A stretch of 64,000 bases of DNA, taken from assembly GCF_019279795.1 (NCBI RefSeq), contig NC_056737.1, forward strand, positions 39,931,075 to 39,995,074, written 5' to 3'. The stretch comes from Protopterus annectens. Lineage: Eukaryota; Chordata; Ceratodontiformes; Protopteridae. The notes under the pieces are model-generated. The model was given only the letters and a program-made list of their open reading frames with translations. It was not told where the DNA came from and made no database searches. A program made the translations under genes and the position numbers. Shown here in pieces: positions 9,823-20,875 of the stretch (within the stretch, counting starts at the first letter, position 1; each line of letters opens with the position of its first letter).

Positions 9823-10070
9823 TTCGTCCCAACTTGGTTCGAGCCCTGTTCCTGTCCCATTGCCTGTGACTACTCCTCCTCCGACCCTACCCAGGCCTTC
9901 GGAGCCGGAGGCGGAAGATCTGATGTTTGTGGAACCAGTGGAGCCGAGTCCTGTCCCAGTGACTTCGGTTCCACCCACCCTGACCTCTTCAGTGCCGTCT
10001 GAAGAGTCTCGGATCCGACACTCTCTCATCGGTTCCGGGGGGAGTCTCGAACCGACGTGTCTGTTCCGAC
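9823..10070 (+). repeat. 248-bp direct duplication, left copy
   Basis: Identical in length to 12013-12260 with two differences that I can see by eye. It is part of DIRS-B gag and flanks PLE-3 exactly. Confidence 0.92.
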
Positions 10071-12012
10071 CCATATATGCCAACATAATTCTGGTAGCTT
10101 GGGAACAAAAATATGTTTTGAACTCCCAGTTCAAAAGCTGCTGGAGAATGTACAAACGGTTCCTGGACGATATTTGTTTATTATGGGTAGGGTCGGATGT
10201 AGAGTTTGAAGCTTTTTACCAGTACATTTCCCAAACTACAACCTTTCTGTCATTTACTTACTCAGAGTGTAGACTGTCTAAAATATCTGGATATTTTTGT
10301 GGGGAAAGGAGATGGGGAATTTTATTCAAAGGTATTTAGAAAGGACAATTACTCTAACTCCTTTTTAGCCTATGAGAGTGCACATCCCCATCATCATAAA
10401 AAGGGAATAATCAAAGGACAGTTTGTTCGAGGTTGTCGAATGTCCTCTAGGGACAGTGACTTTGATGAAGAATGTAATAAACTGCATGTGATGTTCATGG
10501 ACAGAGGTTACCCGAGCAGTTTAATTGGGGAAATTGAAAAAGAAGTTAGAAAAGGAAGACTGGACAAATATCAGCCCATCTTAGGGAAGGATGAAGTTAA
10601 GGATGTGGATGAAACTGAAAAAGTTTAGTTTTGAGGTGAAAAACAACTTTATATTGGATTATAGTGGGCAGGCAAGAGTTATTAGAAGAATGATGAAAGA
10701 GGAATGGGCAAAGTTTAGTGAATTCTCTGATTTGGGAATTTTGTTTACACAGCCTCTTAAATGTACATTCAGAAAAGGAAAAAACTTGAAAAATTTCTTT
10801 GAAAGGAAAATTAAGGAAAACACAACCACCAGGGAGAGAAAGGGTACGTTTAAATGTGGGAGGTGCTCCCAGTGTCCATTTATTTGTAATAAGGACACAA
10901 TGTATATAAAAAGTAGAGATATCCTAGTTCAGAGCAAACAATATGCCAACTGTCAGACCAAAGGAATAATTTATTTGAGTATATGTAAGAAATGTGATGC
11001 ATTTTATGTGGGGAAGTCTGAAAGAAGACTAAGAAATAGAATTTATGAACATAACTATGAAATAAAGACAAAATGTATGAGTAATGCCCTATTTAAACAT
11101 AAAACTAAATGTGAAGAAGCTGATTTTACTTTTTTTGTGCTGGAGATTGTAAATAAAGATATCCGGGGTGGACCCTGGGAAGACACCATCGAATATAAGG
11201 AACTGCTTTGGCAACTCCAGCTAGAGGCTTACAATTCACCAGGGCTTAATAATTATGTGTCATTAGCCCCAGTATTAAAAATTAGGGCAGCAAAGCTTTG
11301 ATAGGGGAATGGATACCCTATGTTCTAAAAACATATTAAAAGAGAATGCATCATTTCTGAAGTATAACTAGGCACAATATGTATTAAATTATTTTTGTTT
11401 ATGTAGTGTTTTTAGGGGTTGAACATGAGACTATTTTCTGACAATAAAAATGTTAGGAGGCTTTATTTCAAGCACTTTAACATTGTGAGTGAAATGTGGG
11501 TATTTGTACACTAGAGGGAGTAATGAATTTGACTTTGTATACATGAATTTTTTATACATGAATTTTATATGTTTAATTTATTGAATTTTAAATAAAAGGT
11601 TCTGTTTTATGAATTATTTATAGGGATGAAATGGAGTGGTAATGATAGTAAGGAATCAAAATGAAATGAGTTTGTTTTAACTTAATAATAAGAAGGCACT
11701 TTGATGAAGGTAGTAGTTTTAGTGGGATTGTGTCAGCAAAAATGTAATTAAGATTTTTTATTGTATTATGAGTTCCAATTACTCAATTAGTAAAAGTATT
11801 TAAGCTGAAGGGGAAGAGCAAGCATTATTCTTTTGCATCTGAGGAAGTGAGTCTAAACGAAAACGCAGGTATGGAGACATAGCGTTTATGTTTTTGGAGC
11901 TGTTTTGTGGAATTTCGTGCTGTTGTGGTGTTCTGTGACATTCTCACTAATAAAGCTGTGAAAAGAAGAGGAGCCGTGTTTTTACTCCACTGGTACTACC
12001 TTGTTTTGCTTG
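10071..12012 (+). mobile_element. PLE-3: 5'-truncated Penelope-like element
   Basis: Starts inside the RT domain just after the motif B position (ANIILVAWEQKYVL), continues through motif C (YKRFLDDICLLW), the cysteine linker and the GIY-YIG domain, then a 700-base 3' region ending at a point where DIRS-B gag repeats itself. The protein is distinct from PLE-1 and PLE-2, so this is a third PLE lineage. Near 11838-11870 a degenerate hammerhead-like order (ctgaggaagtgag then cgaaaacgc) is seen. Frames change near 10300 and 10620. Confidence 0.88.
10591..11301 (+). CDS. PLE-3 C-terminal region with GIY-YIG endonuclease
   Basis: A 236-codon open stretch. It shows CGRCSQCPFICNK and CKKC zinc-type cysteines, then AFYVGKSERRLRNRIYEH with the catalytic tyrosine and arginine, and the terminal RGGPWEDTIEYKELLWQLQL block in the position of the glutamate-bearing part. 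In PLEs this domain nicks the target DNA. The RT part lies upstream in other frames (9749-10339 and 10206-10628 cover motif C and the thumb), so the stretch is a fragment, not a complete protein. The first ATG is not a likely native start. Confidence 0.8.
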   Translation: MKLRMWMKLKKFSFEVKNNFILDYSGQARVIRRMMKEEWAKFSEFSDLGILFTQPLKCTFRKGKNLKNFFERKIKENTTTRERKGTFKCGRCSQCPFICNKDTMYIKSRDILVQSKQYANCQTKGIIYLSICKKCDAFYVGKSERRLRNRIYEHNYEIKTKCMSNALFKHKTKCEEADFTFFVLEIVNKDIRGGPWEDTIEYKELLWQLQLEAYNSPGLNNYVSLAPVLKIRAAKL

Positions 12013-12260
12013 TTCGTCCCAACTTGGTTCGAGCCCTGTTCCTGTCCCATTGCCTGTGACTACTCCTCCTCCGACCCTACCCAGGCCTTCGGAGCCGGAG
12101 GCGGAAGATCTGATGTTTGTGGAACCAGTGGAGCAGAGTCCTGTCCCAGTGACTTCGGTTCCACCCATCCTGACCTCTTCAGTGCCGTCTGAAGAGTCTC
12201 GGATCCGACACTCTCTCATCGGTTCCGGGGGGAGTCTCGAACCGACGTGTCTGTTCCGAC
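12013..12260 (+). repeat. 248-bp direct duplication, right copy
   Basis: Second copy of 9823-10070. After it, gag continues with sequence not present before PLE-3. It is therefore best read as a target duplication of unusual length. Confidence 0.92.
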
Positions 12261-13599
12261 ACTTCCCCTCAGGGCTTCGGCGCAGGTGAGCTCGGCTCCT
12301 GCGAGGCCCCCATCTTCTTTGGAACCGGTGGCTTCCTCGGGCCAAGACTCCAGGGCCTTTGATGCCATGAGGGGGGGTGTTGTCTGTTCAGACTCACAAT
12401 ACAAGTCTCTCCTCTATCTCCCTGAAGCTGCCGAGTTCTGCCTCTTCGTCTAAAGCACCTACTAAGCAACGAGACCCAGAGCCTAAGGTATCCCATTTGG
12501 GTGACCCCTGCTCTACTGAAACTTCACCGGCTGCCCCCACCGATGAAGTTCCCAGAAAGAGACTCTGCAAGAGGAGGCATTTGGATTCCCCTCAGGAATC
12601 CTTGACATCAGACACTGACTTAGAGGAATCGGAAGGGTCCCCATGGTCCCCCTCGGAGGATGCCTCCTTTGCGGACATCCTAGAAATACTTAAGCAGAGG
12701 GGTGACTGGCAGTCCATTCGCCCTACTGAGGATGAGTCGGTGCTCCTGAAGGCCTTTGGGTCTCAGCCCTCCACCTCCTGGGTTACTCCGCCCTTCGATG
12801 AACTATTGGATCTGGTCGCTCGAAGGGCGTGGGAGTCCCATGACACCATGGTACCAGTCCCTCGGAGGTGGTGGCGGCGGCCACCAAGAAAGAGATGTCA
12901 GAGACTTCTGCTATTGTCCATCCTCCTAATAAGGATTCCAGGACGATGGACAGATACGGGAAATGCATTTTTAGTTCTGTGACATTTGCCATGAGATTGC
13001 TTAACTACTTGACCCATTTTACTCGCCTTCAACGAGATCTACTTCAAGAACTCGGAGATACTGTAAAGGCTCACACAGATGAGGCTGTTTTGGAAAAGGT
13101 TACAGCCCAACTTTCTACCCTTAATTCCGTAGTCAACTCATCCATGCGGCTCATTTCCTATGCAGCCGAGGGATCGAGTCGAGCAGCAGGTTCAGCGATT
13201 ACTCTGTGGAGACAGTCCTGGATGCACTTATGCTCCTTTGCGGAAACCTTCAAGTCTTCCTTTGTCAGTACCCCGTTTGATGGCTCTTCATTGTTTGGGC
13301 CTAAAGTCAAGGAGACCCTCACTAGGTGTGAGCAGGAAGGAAAGACTCTATCTGCCGTAGGAGTCCGTTTTTCCACCCCTACTAGACCGTACCCCAAAGG
13401 GCAAAGAGGTGGAAAAATGTGGTTCCGGAAGTCCTAAGGAGCTTTCCAGAACACACGTAGTGAACCCCCCTTCAGGGACAGAGGAGGGGGCAATAATGGA
13501 AGATGCCGCTTTGGCGGCAGAGGGGTTCCGCAGAACCAGGGTGACAGGGAGCAGTTTCCTGGCAAGCCTATCAGCGCTCCTGAGAGGAGGCCCGACTGT

Positions 13600-15485
13600 C
13601 CTACTCTGGAGGCAGTCGGGGGTCGCTTGGCTTTGTACCCAGATGCCTGGCTAGGAATTACATCAGATTCTTGGGTACAAAACATAGTTACCAGAGGTTA
13701 CCCCATTCCCTTTGTAAGAACCACCATTATCCACAAAAAGAATCCCAGATGTTCCACCCAATCTGAGGAATCAAGCAGTCACAGAAATCCAAAACCTGCT
13801 AGAAAAAAAGAGTCATCCAGCCAGACCCGCGGGACCAGATAGGATCCGGAACTTACTCCAGGTTCTTTTTAGTTCCAAAGAAAACAGGGGACTGGAGGCC
13901 CATTTTAGACCTCAGCAAACTCAATACATTTATAAAGAAGGAGAGGTTCCAGATGATCACGCTTCAGTCAATACTCCTGTTCCTGGGAACGGGCGATTGG
14001 ATGTGCTCTTTAGATCTCAAGGATGCGTACTACCACATCAAAATGGCCAGACAATCCAGAGATCACTTGATTTTCTGGCTGGGGACCAGTCATTACCAAT
14101 TTCGAGCTCTGCCCTTTGGCCTCACTACAGCCCCACAGAGTGTTGTTCAAATGTATGGCAGTGGTTACAGCTCAACTGAGGCGTCTAGAAATCCGGGTGT
14201 TTCCGTATCTGGATGACTGGCTCCTGTCCGCCACCACCAGGCATCAACTCATCCAGTCCAGGGATCATACGATCAATCTCTGTTCTCGGTTAGGAATAAC
14301 CATAAATTTCGAAAAATCTGCTTTATTATCATCGCAGCATATCTCATTTATCGAAGCAGACCTAGACACCACCACCACCCTGATCAAATTACCTCTAGAA
14401 AGAGTCACCTCCCTCAGAAATCAGATGTCATGCTTGCTACAAGAAAAGAAAGTACCTGCTTCTCAGGTGTTAAAACTCTTAGGCACAATGGCAGCTTCCC
14501 TCATAGCAGTACCTCTGGGCCGGATGCACATGTGGATACTCCAATGGTTGCTTTTCACCCAGTGGTCCTACCAACAGTTTCCGATGTCATTCAAGATTCT
14601 ATTGACGGATGCTTGCAAAAGAGACCTTCTCTGGTGGTTGAACAGCCACCAGGTGGCAGTAGGTCGACCGTCTGTATTACCCCCTCCAGTAGCCACGGTG
14701 ACCATGGACGCTTCCCTGATAGGGTGGTGGGGCTTTTTCAGGGAAAGACTGCCCAAGGCACCTGGTCAGAGATAGAATGTTTTTTGCACATCAACGTCCC
14801 GGAGTTGAGAGCAGTGCTTTTAGCGTTGCAGCACTTTCACGATTCTCTACCTATGGACGATTGCGATTCAGACAGACAACATGTCAGTAGTCTGGTACAT
14901 CAACAAAGAGGGGGGAACCAAATCTTACCCCTTATGCCGAGAAGCTTTGAGGATTTGGAAGTGGGCTGTGTCCCCCGGGCACTTTCTATTAGCAATGCAC
15001 ATCCCGGTGAAATCCAACGTGATAGCGGACAGACTGAGCAGAGCTATTCTGTTACCCCACGACTGGTCCCTCAAACAAAATGTGGCGGAAAGGATATTCC
15101 ACAGATGGGGCCAGCCTTGCTGCGACCTTTTTGCATCTCCAATGAATGCCAAATGCAGAAGCTACTTTGCCCTCAACCCTCCACTGGGGGACAGTCCCAG
15201 GGATTCACTTGTGCACGATTGGCCCTCGGGTCTCCTGTATGCCTTTCCTCCAGCCCCACTGATTCCCAGATTCTTGATGAAAGCAAAGGGCTCTGGAAAG
15301 ACAGTTATTCTGATAGCCCCCTTTTGGCCTCGGCAGATGTGGTTCCCCTTTCTTCCCCAATATCAGCTGGAAGAACCTTGGTTTCTGGACCCAGTGCCAG
15401 ACCTTCTGACACATTCGTCAGGAGTTCTTCACCCCTCGCTTCGGTCCCTCAAACTGACAGCTTGGCTGCTCCACTTCCCAACCTA
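13600..15485 (+). pseudogene. DIRS-B RT-RNase H region
   Basis: RT signatures include CSLDLKDAYYHIKMA (motif A) and FRALPFGLTTAP (motif B), then the PYLDDWLLSA block with the catalytic aspartates. RNase H blocks are INVPELRAVLLALQH and DNMSVVWYINKEGGTKS-type sequence, then the CCDLFASPMNAKC block. Region order and spacing match DIRS-D. Fossil, several breaks. Confidence 0.85.
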
Positions 15486-16493
15486 GCCAGGTCATATAAT
15501 CTTTCTTCCGAAGTTCAGCATATTCCGTTTCCTCTCATAAGGTCTCCACTAGGAAACTGTACAGTAGTAAATGGAAATGTTTTGTGTACTGGGCCTCTCA
15601 ACGCGATATTGATCCCTATGTTGCCCCTCTTGATATGGTTCTGGAATTTCTCACAACGATTTTTCAGGAAGGTGCTGCAGCGACCACTGTTGGAGTTCAA
15701 GTGGCCGCTATATCTAATTTTCACTTGGGGATTGAAGGATCTAATCCTATGTCACACAGATTATGTAAAGCTTTTTTGAAAGGGACTCATCACCTAATGC
15801 CACCCATCAGACAACCAGTTGCACCATGGAACCTAAATTTAATATTATCTCAGTTGATGATTCCCCCCTTTGAGCCTGCATCCTCTTGCCCCTTGAAATT
15901 CATATAATGGAAAACATTATTTTTGGTGGCTATCACTTCAGCTTGTAGAGTTTCTGAACTTCAAGCTCTTTCTATTAGGCCCTCTTACTTGGTATTTTTT
16001 CCTGATAGAGTATCTCTCAGGACAAATCCATCTTTTCTTCCGAAGGTCTACTCCGAAGCTAATCTGAATCAGTCTGTTGAGTTGCCCACTTTATTCAGAC
16101 ATCATTCTAACAAAATGGAGTATATGCTCCATAAACTTGATGCCCACAGACAGTTGAAATTTTACTTGGACAGAACAAAGGATTTTAGAAAATCTGAACA
16201 ACTTTTTGTCTCCTACGCTGATAACAAAAAAGGGCTTTCTGTAAGTTACCTTGTCTAAATGGTTATCAGATTGCATAAAGTTTGTATACTCTTCAACTAA
16301 TCAGACCTTAGAATACAGGGTGAAAGCTCATTCCACTATGGCGGTATCCACATCTCTAGCTCACGCAGCTCGTTTGCCTTTGGACACCATTTGTGCAGCA
16401 GCCACTTCGTCAAAACCACATACATTTATCACTCATTACAAAGTGGACAGAGCTTCCTTTGGTTCCACTGTTCTCAGGAATGTACTCCCATGA
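15486..16493 (+). pseudogene. DIRS-B tyrosine recombinase region
   Basis: Core-binding and catalytic parts are visible: ITSACRVSELQALSIRPSYL, KAHSTMAVSTSLAHAA and the terminal FITHYKVD block. These sit where the first arginine, the H-x-x-R block and the tyrosine lie in copies C and D. Fossil, several breaks. Confidence 0.82.
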
Positions 16494-16536
16494 GCCGCCC
16501 AGGGTTTGGGTGCTTGGGACGCTACCCATGTGTAAT

Positions 16537-16625
16537 AACAAATGGCGAGATTGAACAATTTCACATAAAGAAGTTATGTTCTTACCATAACGTTCCATGT
16601 GAGTTGTTCATCTCGCCTTTGTTCT
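16537..16625 (+). repeat. DIRS-B internal complementary region
   Basis: Joins the complement of the left end (gattgaacaatttcacat) to the complement of the right end (aagaagttatgttcttacca). This matches the DIRS circle-junction design. Confidence 0.88.
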
Positions 16626-16739
16626 TACATTTCCCACCCTCCATCCCCCTCCGGGTTCTTGAAGACCGGTTACGACTGGAGGTCTGGTTGGGATTGTCTA
16701 CTGTCCTTTCTTTCTACCATGCTTTCTTCCTATGGTTAA

Positions 16740-16740
16740 C

Positions 16741-16793
<53 letters not shown>
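16740..16793 (+). repeat. (TG)n(TA)n microsatellite
   Basis: About six TG units run into about twenty TA units, within the 3' part of DIRS-B. Confidence 0.97.
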
Positions 16794-16796
<3 letters not shown>

Positions 16797-16854
16797 TATA
16801 TGTTTTTTTATATATACACATATTGATATTTAGGGTATATTAGGCTGTTTCTTG

Positions 16855-17053
16855 GTTGCTGGATTCAGCAAACTAGATCTGAGGGTTAGTCAGAGAGCAT
16901 CATGGAATAGGTGCTGTGCCTTGAGCTACTGAAAGATCTTGAGCTTGGAAAGCGGCCGACTCGGAGCCGATGGATAGGCTCCATACCCACGTGTAAGAAC
17001 AAAGGTGAGATGATCAACTCACATGGAACGTTATGGTAAGAACATAACTTCTT
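16855..17053 (+). repeat. DIRS-B right terminal inverted repeat
   Basis: Complementary to 8753-8935 and, at its outer edge, to 16565-16625. It ends at cataacttct, after which PLE-1 coding sequence resumes. Confidence 0.88.
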
Positions 17054-17056
17054 TTT

Positions 17057-17679
17057 TTCTTAAACTGAGAATAGACAATATATTAATAAAATGCTTGAAT
17101 GATAGAAAAATCAATTATGAACTGTATAATTATTTTTTGGTCAAAGAGTCCCTGATCCCTGATATACAGGGTTTGCCCAAAGTCCACAAGGATAGCCTTA
17201 AACCACCAATGAGGCCAACTCTGGCTGGTCGGGCTTGGGTTACCGAACCCTTCTCCATTTTTGTAGAGAAACACTTACGACCCATTCTGGATAAGAATCA
17301 AATAGTGCTCAAGGATTCTAAACAATTCCTTCAGAATCTCTTTGACTTCACTAAGACACAGCCCCTTAGCAGGAGGTATTTTGTAGTGATGATGGACATA
17401 CAGTCCCTCTTTACAATAATTCTTAACTGCACTGGGCTGACATATGTTGAGAGATATCTTAATTACAGCGGTTGCGACCAAGTCCTACTTGAGTTATTAC
17501 AACTCAATATGAGATTAGTCCTTGAAAACAACGTTTTTGTGCTTGATGGAATCTACTACCAACAAAAAGGATGGTGTAGCGATGGGTACGTCCAGTGCCA
17601 ACATGGTTATGGCATGCTGGGAGGAGGAATGCCTTTTCCCCACCTCTGTCTTTTAACAATATATTCCATTTTACTGTAG
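17057..17679 (+). pseudogene. PLE-1 reverse transcriptase fragment
   Basis: Open stretch with PDIQGLPKVHKDSLKPPMRP, an AWVTEPFSIFVEKHLRPIL block and motif A as VVMMDIQSLFTIILN, equivalent to PLE-2 residues around positions 200-300. The motif B region (QQKGWCSDGYV) is in a shifted frame, and a FVDDL-type motif C is still visible just after 17690. The ATG at 17023 belongs to DIRS-B repeat sequence, so there is no native start here. Confidence 0.75.
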
Positions 17680-17809
17680 ATTTGTAGATGATTTGTTTTT
17701 TATTTTGATAGGTGGGATTGAGGATGTGATTGAGTTCCATCATGACCTAAATCTGACCACCAACTTTTTGAAGTTTTCTTTGATATTTTCAGAGACACAG
17801 ATTGAATTC

Positions 17810-17993
17810 ATGACCAGGAACCGAACACAAAGACCAAAATGAAAATGAAAGATCTAAGTGTACAGATCCAAGAATCTGATGAAGTCTTTAGCTATAAGCT
17901 GACAAAAGCGCTTAATCTATTTGTGAATAAAAGGAAAATATATTTTTTTCAACTGGTGTAGACCTGCTGTGTACACTTGGGTCTTTCATTTTC
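17810..17993 (+). mobile_element. 184-bp hammerhead-bearing short element inserted in PLE-1
   Basis: Flanked by a 15-bp direct duplication acacagattgaattc (17795-17809 and 17994-18008). Inside, an inverted pair is seen: gaaaatgaaagatctaagtg (about 17840) against its complement near the right end (cttgggtctttcattttc). A hammerhead-like core follows, with CTGATGA at about 17877, a stem II and AAAAGCGCTT. A 30-base outer stretch precedes the left inverted repeat, as in PLE-2 and PLE-4. It has no coding capacity and looks like a non-autonomous PLE derivative. Confidence 0.75.
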
Positions 17994-18384
17994 ACACAGA
18001 TTGAATTCCTAGATATACTTATAAACAGACAAGCAGATGGGTCATTGTGCACAGGAATTTATAGTAAGCCGTGTTGTAGGAACTCTCTGCCCCACAGATG
18101 CAGTATGCACCCTCCTCATGTGGTTCGAAACATAGTGAAGGGGCAGGGGCTTTGAGCCTCTAGATTAAATGAGGCAGAAGGAGGTTTCAATCGGGAACAT
18201 ACTCAGCTAAGGGGTAGAGGTTATAATGAAGGAGAGGTTGATGTGGTACTCACCACCATTCCCCCTTTTGGGGTAATATAGCAAAACTGTATTTCTCTGA
18301 TCAGGATGGGGACAATGCACGTTCGTTACCTGTTGTACCTGCCAGCATTTCTGTTACACTTAAGCTATACCACAAGATTCCAGA

Positions 18385-19014
18385 ATGACTATGAACATCA
18401 TTAGGAAACACTGGGGCTTGTTAACCACTGATCCCAGTATCAAAAGAATAGTAGGTGACACACCTAGATTCCTTTACAAGAACAAGAAGAACTTGAAGAG
18501 GTTGTTGTGCTATCCGGACAGTTACAAGTATGATATGAGTGGGATTGAAGGGAATACAACACCCTGTGGTGATTGCAATTTTTGCAGTTTCATAGGCAGA
18601 AGTGGATGCTTTCAGCACCCTGACACTGGTCATGGGTCTAGTTTTAGGATAGGGGCTACCTGTATGACTGCGCATGTCGTCTATCTTGCTTATTGCACGC
18701 TCTGTAAAGCATTTTATGTTGGGAAAGCCAATAGAACCTTGAGGGATAGAATTAGAGAACACTTGTATAGCATACGCTGTGCCTCTACCACCAATGCTCT
18801 CTCTAAGCATTTGGTCAACACTAACAACAGACACGCCTTCAGGTTCATGAGTATTGAAAGAGTTTATCCCAGCATTAGAGGTGGTGACATAAGGAATCTA
18901 ACCAAAACCAGGAAGGTTAGCTGGATGATAAGACTGAAAGCTGATCAGGATAGTGAGCTTAATGAGAAAGTCTCAGTTAGACCCATTCTGAAGGGACATA
19001 GTCTTAGGAGTTAA
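18385..19014 (+). pseudogene. PLE-1 C-terminal region with GIY-YIG endonuclease
   Basis: A 209-codon open stretch. The cysteine linker (TPCGDCNFCSF) is followed by CTLCKAFYVGKANRTLRDRIREH and ends in SIRGGDIRNLTKTRKVSWMI. It matches the upstream unit at 2611-2960 in sequence. Upstream RT parts are in other frames, so this copy is broken. Confidence 0.8.
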
Positions 19015-19395
19015 AAGACTTTTTTATATTTTTTGCTTATTTTTGTTTTTATATTTTTGTCTCTGTGTTTCTTTTAGGACTTTGATGTTTTTCTGCATGT
19101 TGAATTTCTCTTTGTATGCAGCTTCTGCAGATATGTATACAGTTTTACACAAGGTGTGGTTTTATGTCTTTTCTCCTTTAACGGTGACCCTTAACATGTT
19201 ATTGGTTGCTTAGTAATTGGATTACCTATGATGATGCAAAAGTGAAAGCGCTTACCTATTTTGTTTGGTAATAAAACAAGTTTTTATCTTCAGCTAGTAT
19301 CTTATTCCGTTGGTCGTTTTGTTTTACATTTGGATTTTGCTTTTCCAGCAGCATGTTTATCCCAGTCTGTGCACATTTCTTCAATTTCTACTCAT

Positions 19396-20574
19396 AATTC
19401 TGCTTTAGTTTTAAACAAAACATGGGACACAATTTCGTTAAATTACAGGCAATACACGATAATACTCGAGAGGCATATGTCACAATGGTGCCATCATAAC
19501 TTCAGGAATGACAATATGCTCATGATTTTAACTATCTAGAGGCAGTTTCTCCACCGTCTTGCAGTCAAGCACAGTTTGTCAAAGTAGGTTAGCTGAAGTT
19601 GTATCCAGTAGCAATGGAGACAAGTAAAACTTAATCTCCCATTTTGAAGCCTGATAGGAAAATGTGGCTTTAACAAAACAGCATAGAAAATTAAATGAAG
19701 TAGGCATTTTTCACTGGTAGTCATGGATTTCACTGGTTTTAGGATAACTTCTAGTGTGCATATTTTATATTCGTACATCTTTGCTGTACATGTATCTCCC
19801 TGCATTTAAACAGCTTCCTCAGCCAACTTACTGTTTCCAGTGCATTGCTTTTGTGAATTTTGCTAAATGGCCTACTTTCAGTCAGCATCCATGTCTCATT
19901 AACTTTGCGTTCCTAGATTTAGTGCATGCATTTTCGGAAATATCTTTATACATTACTGCCTGATGGTTTCCATCATGTGCCATATTAGTTTTTTTTTTTA
20001 ATGTTATAAAAGCAACATAAATTGCAGTTTGAAAACAAGGACATTCATCCAACTGCAAGCAGTGTAACTCCCTAAAATACTTTCTTTTTAAGTAAAATTT
20101 TAGATAATGGTGTGTAAGTTGTAGCATTTATATTAATTAATTTATATCTGTCTGTTACTTACTTATTTCAGTGGTTTTAAAGTATCATTCAGAATGCAGC
20201 TTTAATTTTGATTATATCACATCCTTTTTCTGTGTATTCGTTTAGCCTTTAAGTACTGTTCTCACTCAATACACTCAGTGCATCGTTGTTACTGAATCTC
20301 CTACCTTTTTAAAAACTGTTTCATCTTCTTTGTTTTATCTAGCTTTTCTTTTGAAAAATAGGGAAAGACTTTGCAAGAAATACCTCTCTTGAAGCATTCA
20401 TATTTTGCATATGTTCATTTGTTGACTGATTACTTGTTCCCTCGCCACCGTCTCACTACCATCAAATCTTTTTTCTTTTTGACAGTTCATCTTATGCTGC
20501 CAAGAGTCTGTAGTTTTTAATCCAAGTGTATAAAAGACTCAAAGTAATGCAGGATACAGTAACATGAAGTAAAG
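19396..20574 (+). other. No gene recognised
   Basis: AT-rich, no long ORF, no paired ends and no similarity to the other elements of the window. It could be host intronic or intergenic sequence or an old unrecognised repeat. Confidence 0.4.
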
Positions 20575-20755
20575 ATGTCCTTCAAGAATGCAATTGCAGT
20601 CATAACATATGGGTTGTCCTGCCTCAGGCAGCCCTCGGTCGGCCGAATTCCAAAGTCTGGGTCCGGCGTCGGCTGGTGTCGCCTCCTCTCCGACGTCACC
20701 ACGGCTGGAGTATAAAAGCATCGGCCGACGCCATCTTCTTCAGTCTTTCTTGCCG
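20575..20755 (+). repeat. DIRS-C left terminal inverted repeat with promoter-like sites
   Basis: Complement of 25945-26144. It contains ACGT-core sites (ctccgacgtcaccacgg) and tataaaa at 20711. Confidence 0.9.
20711..20717 (+). promoter_or_regulatory. TATA box of DIRS-C
   Basis: tataaaa lies about 165 bases before the gag start and just after a cgacgtcacc site. Equivalent tataaag motifs occur in DIRS-G (52093) and DIRS-I (56585). Position and conservation suggest an RNA polymerase II start near 20740. Not tested. Confidence 0.55.
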
Positions 20756-20875
20756 CGCGGTGCCCGAAGCAGAAGCAGTTCGCAAGTGCCGGTCGGTCAG
20801 CTCCTGTGTTTTCAGTACCGAAGTCATCTAAAAGCTAAGTACCCCGTAGGGGAACATTTATTCTTGCCTCAGCCG

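Larger units (their letters stand above)
9284..13437 (+). pseudogene. DIRS-B gag region, interrupted by PLE-3
   Basis: Starts with a cysteine/histidine-rich N-terminal module (CDCGQKMSITDNHFSCVYC), which corresponds to the module at the start of every gag here. A long Ser/Pro-rich spacer follows, dense in TCGG-NN-CCGA palindromes at DNA level. The conserved C-terminal half includes SLFGPKVKETL and ends in KMWFRKS. Gag proteins package the RNA and DNA intermediate. A 1.9-kb PLE fragment and a 248-bp direct duplication interrupt the spacer. Fossil, several breaks. Confidence 0.8.
8753..17053 (+). mobile_element. DIRS-B inserted in PLE-1
   Basis: A complete set of DIRS parts: left inverted repeat, leader, gag, RT-RNase H, tyrosine recombinase, internal complementary region and right inverted repeat. 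Its ends are set by the internal complementary region, which joins the complement of the left edge (caatttcacat) to that of the right edge (aagaagttatg). PLE-1 coding sequence stops at its left edge and resumes at its right edge. The element is 8.3 kb because PLE-3 and a duplicated stretch add about 2.2 kb in gag. It is a fossil with roughly ten breaks. Confidence 0.9.
17054..19395 (+). mobile_element. PLE-1 main copy, right part
   Basis: Resumes with RT sequence that follows the left part (8753) and runs through RT, cysteine linker, GIY-YIG domain and the 3' pseudo-LTR. A hammerhead-like core is visible at 19229-19255 (tgatgatgcaaaagtgaaagcgcttac). The end at about 19395 is inferred from loss of similarity to the equivalent region at 7035-7135. 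It contains a 184-bp short element at 17810-17993. Confidence 0.85.

Noticed and set aside
16740-16793. TA-rich run as a replication or excision site
   Set aside because: An ordinary microsatellite; no further support.
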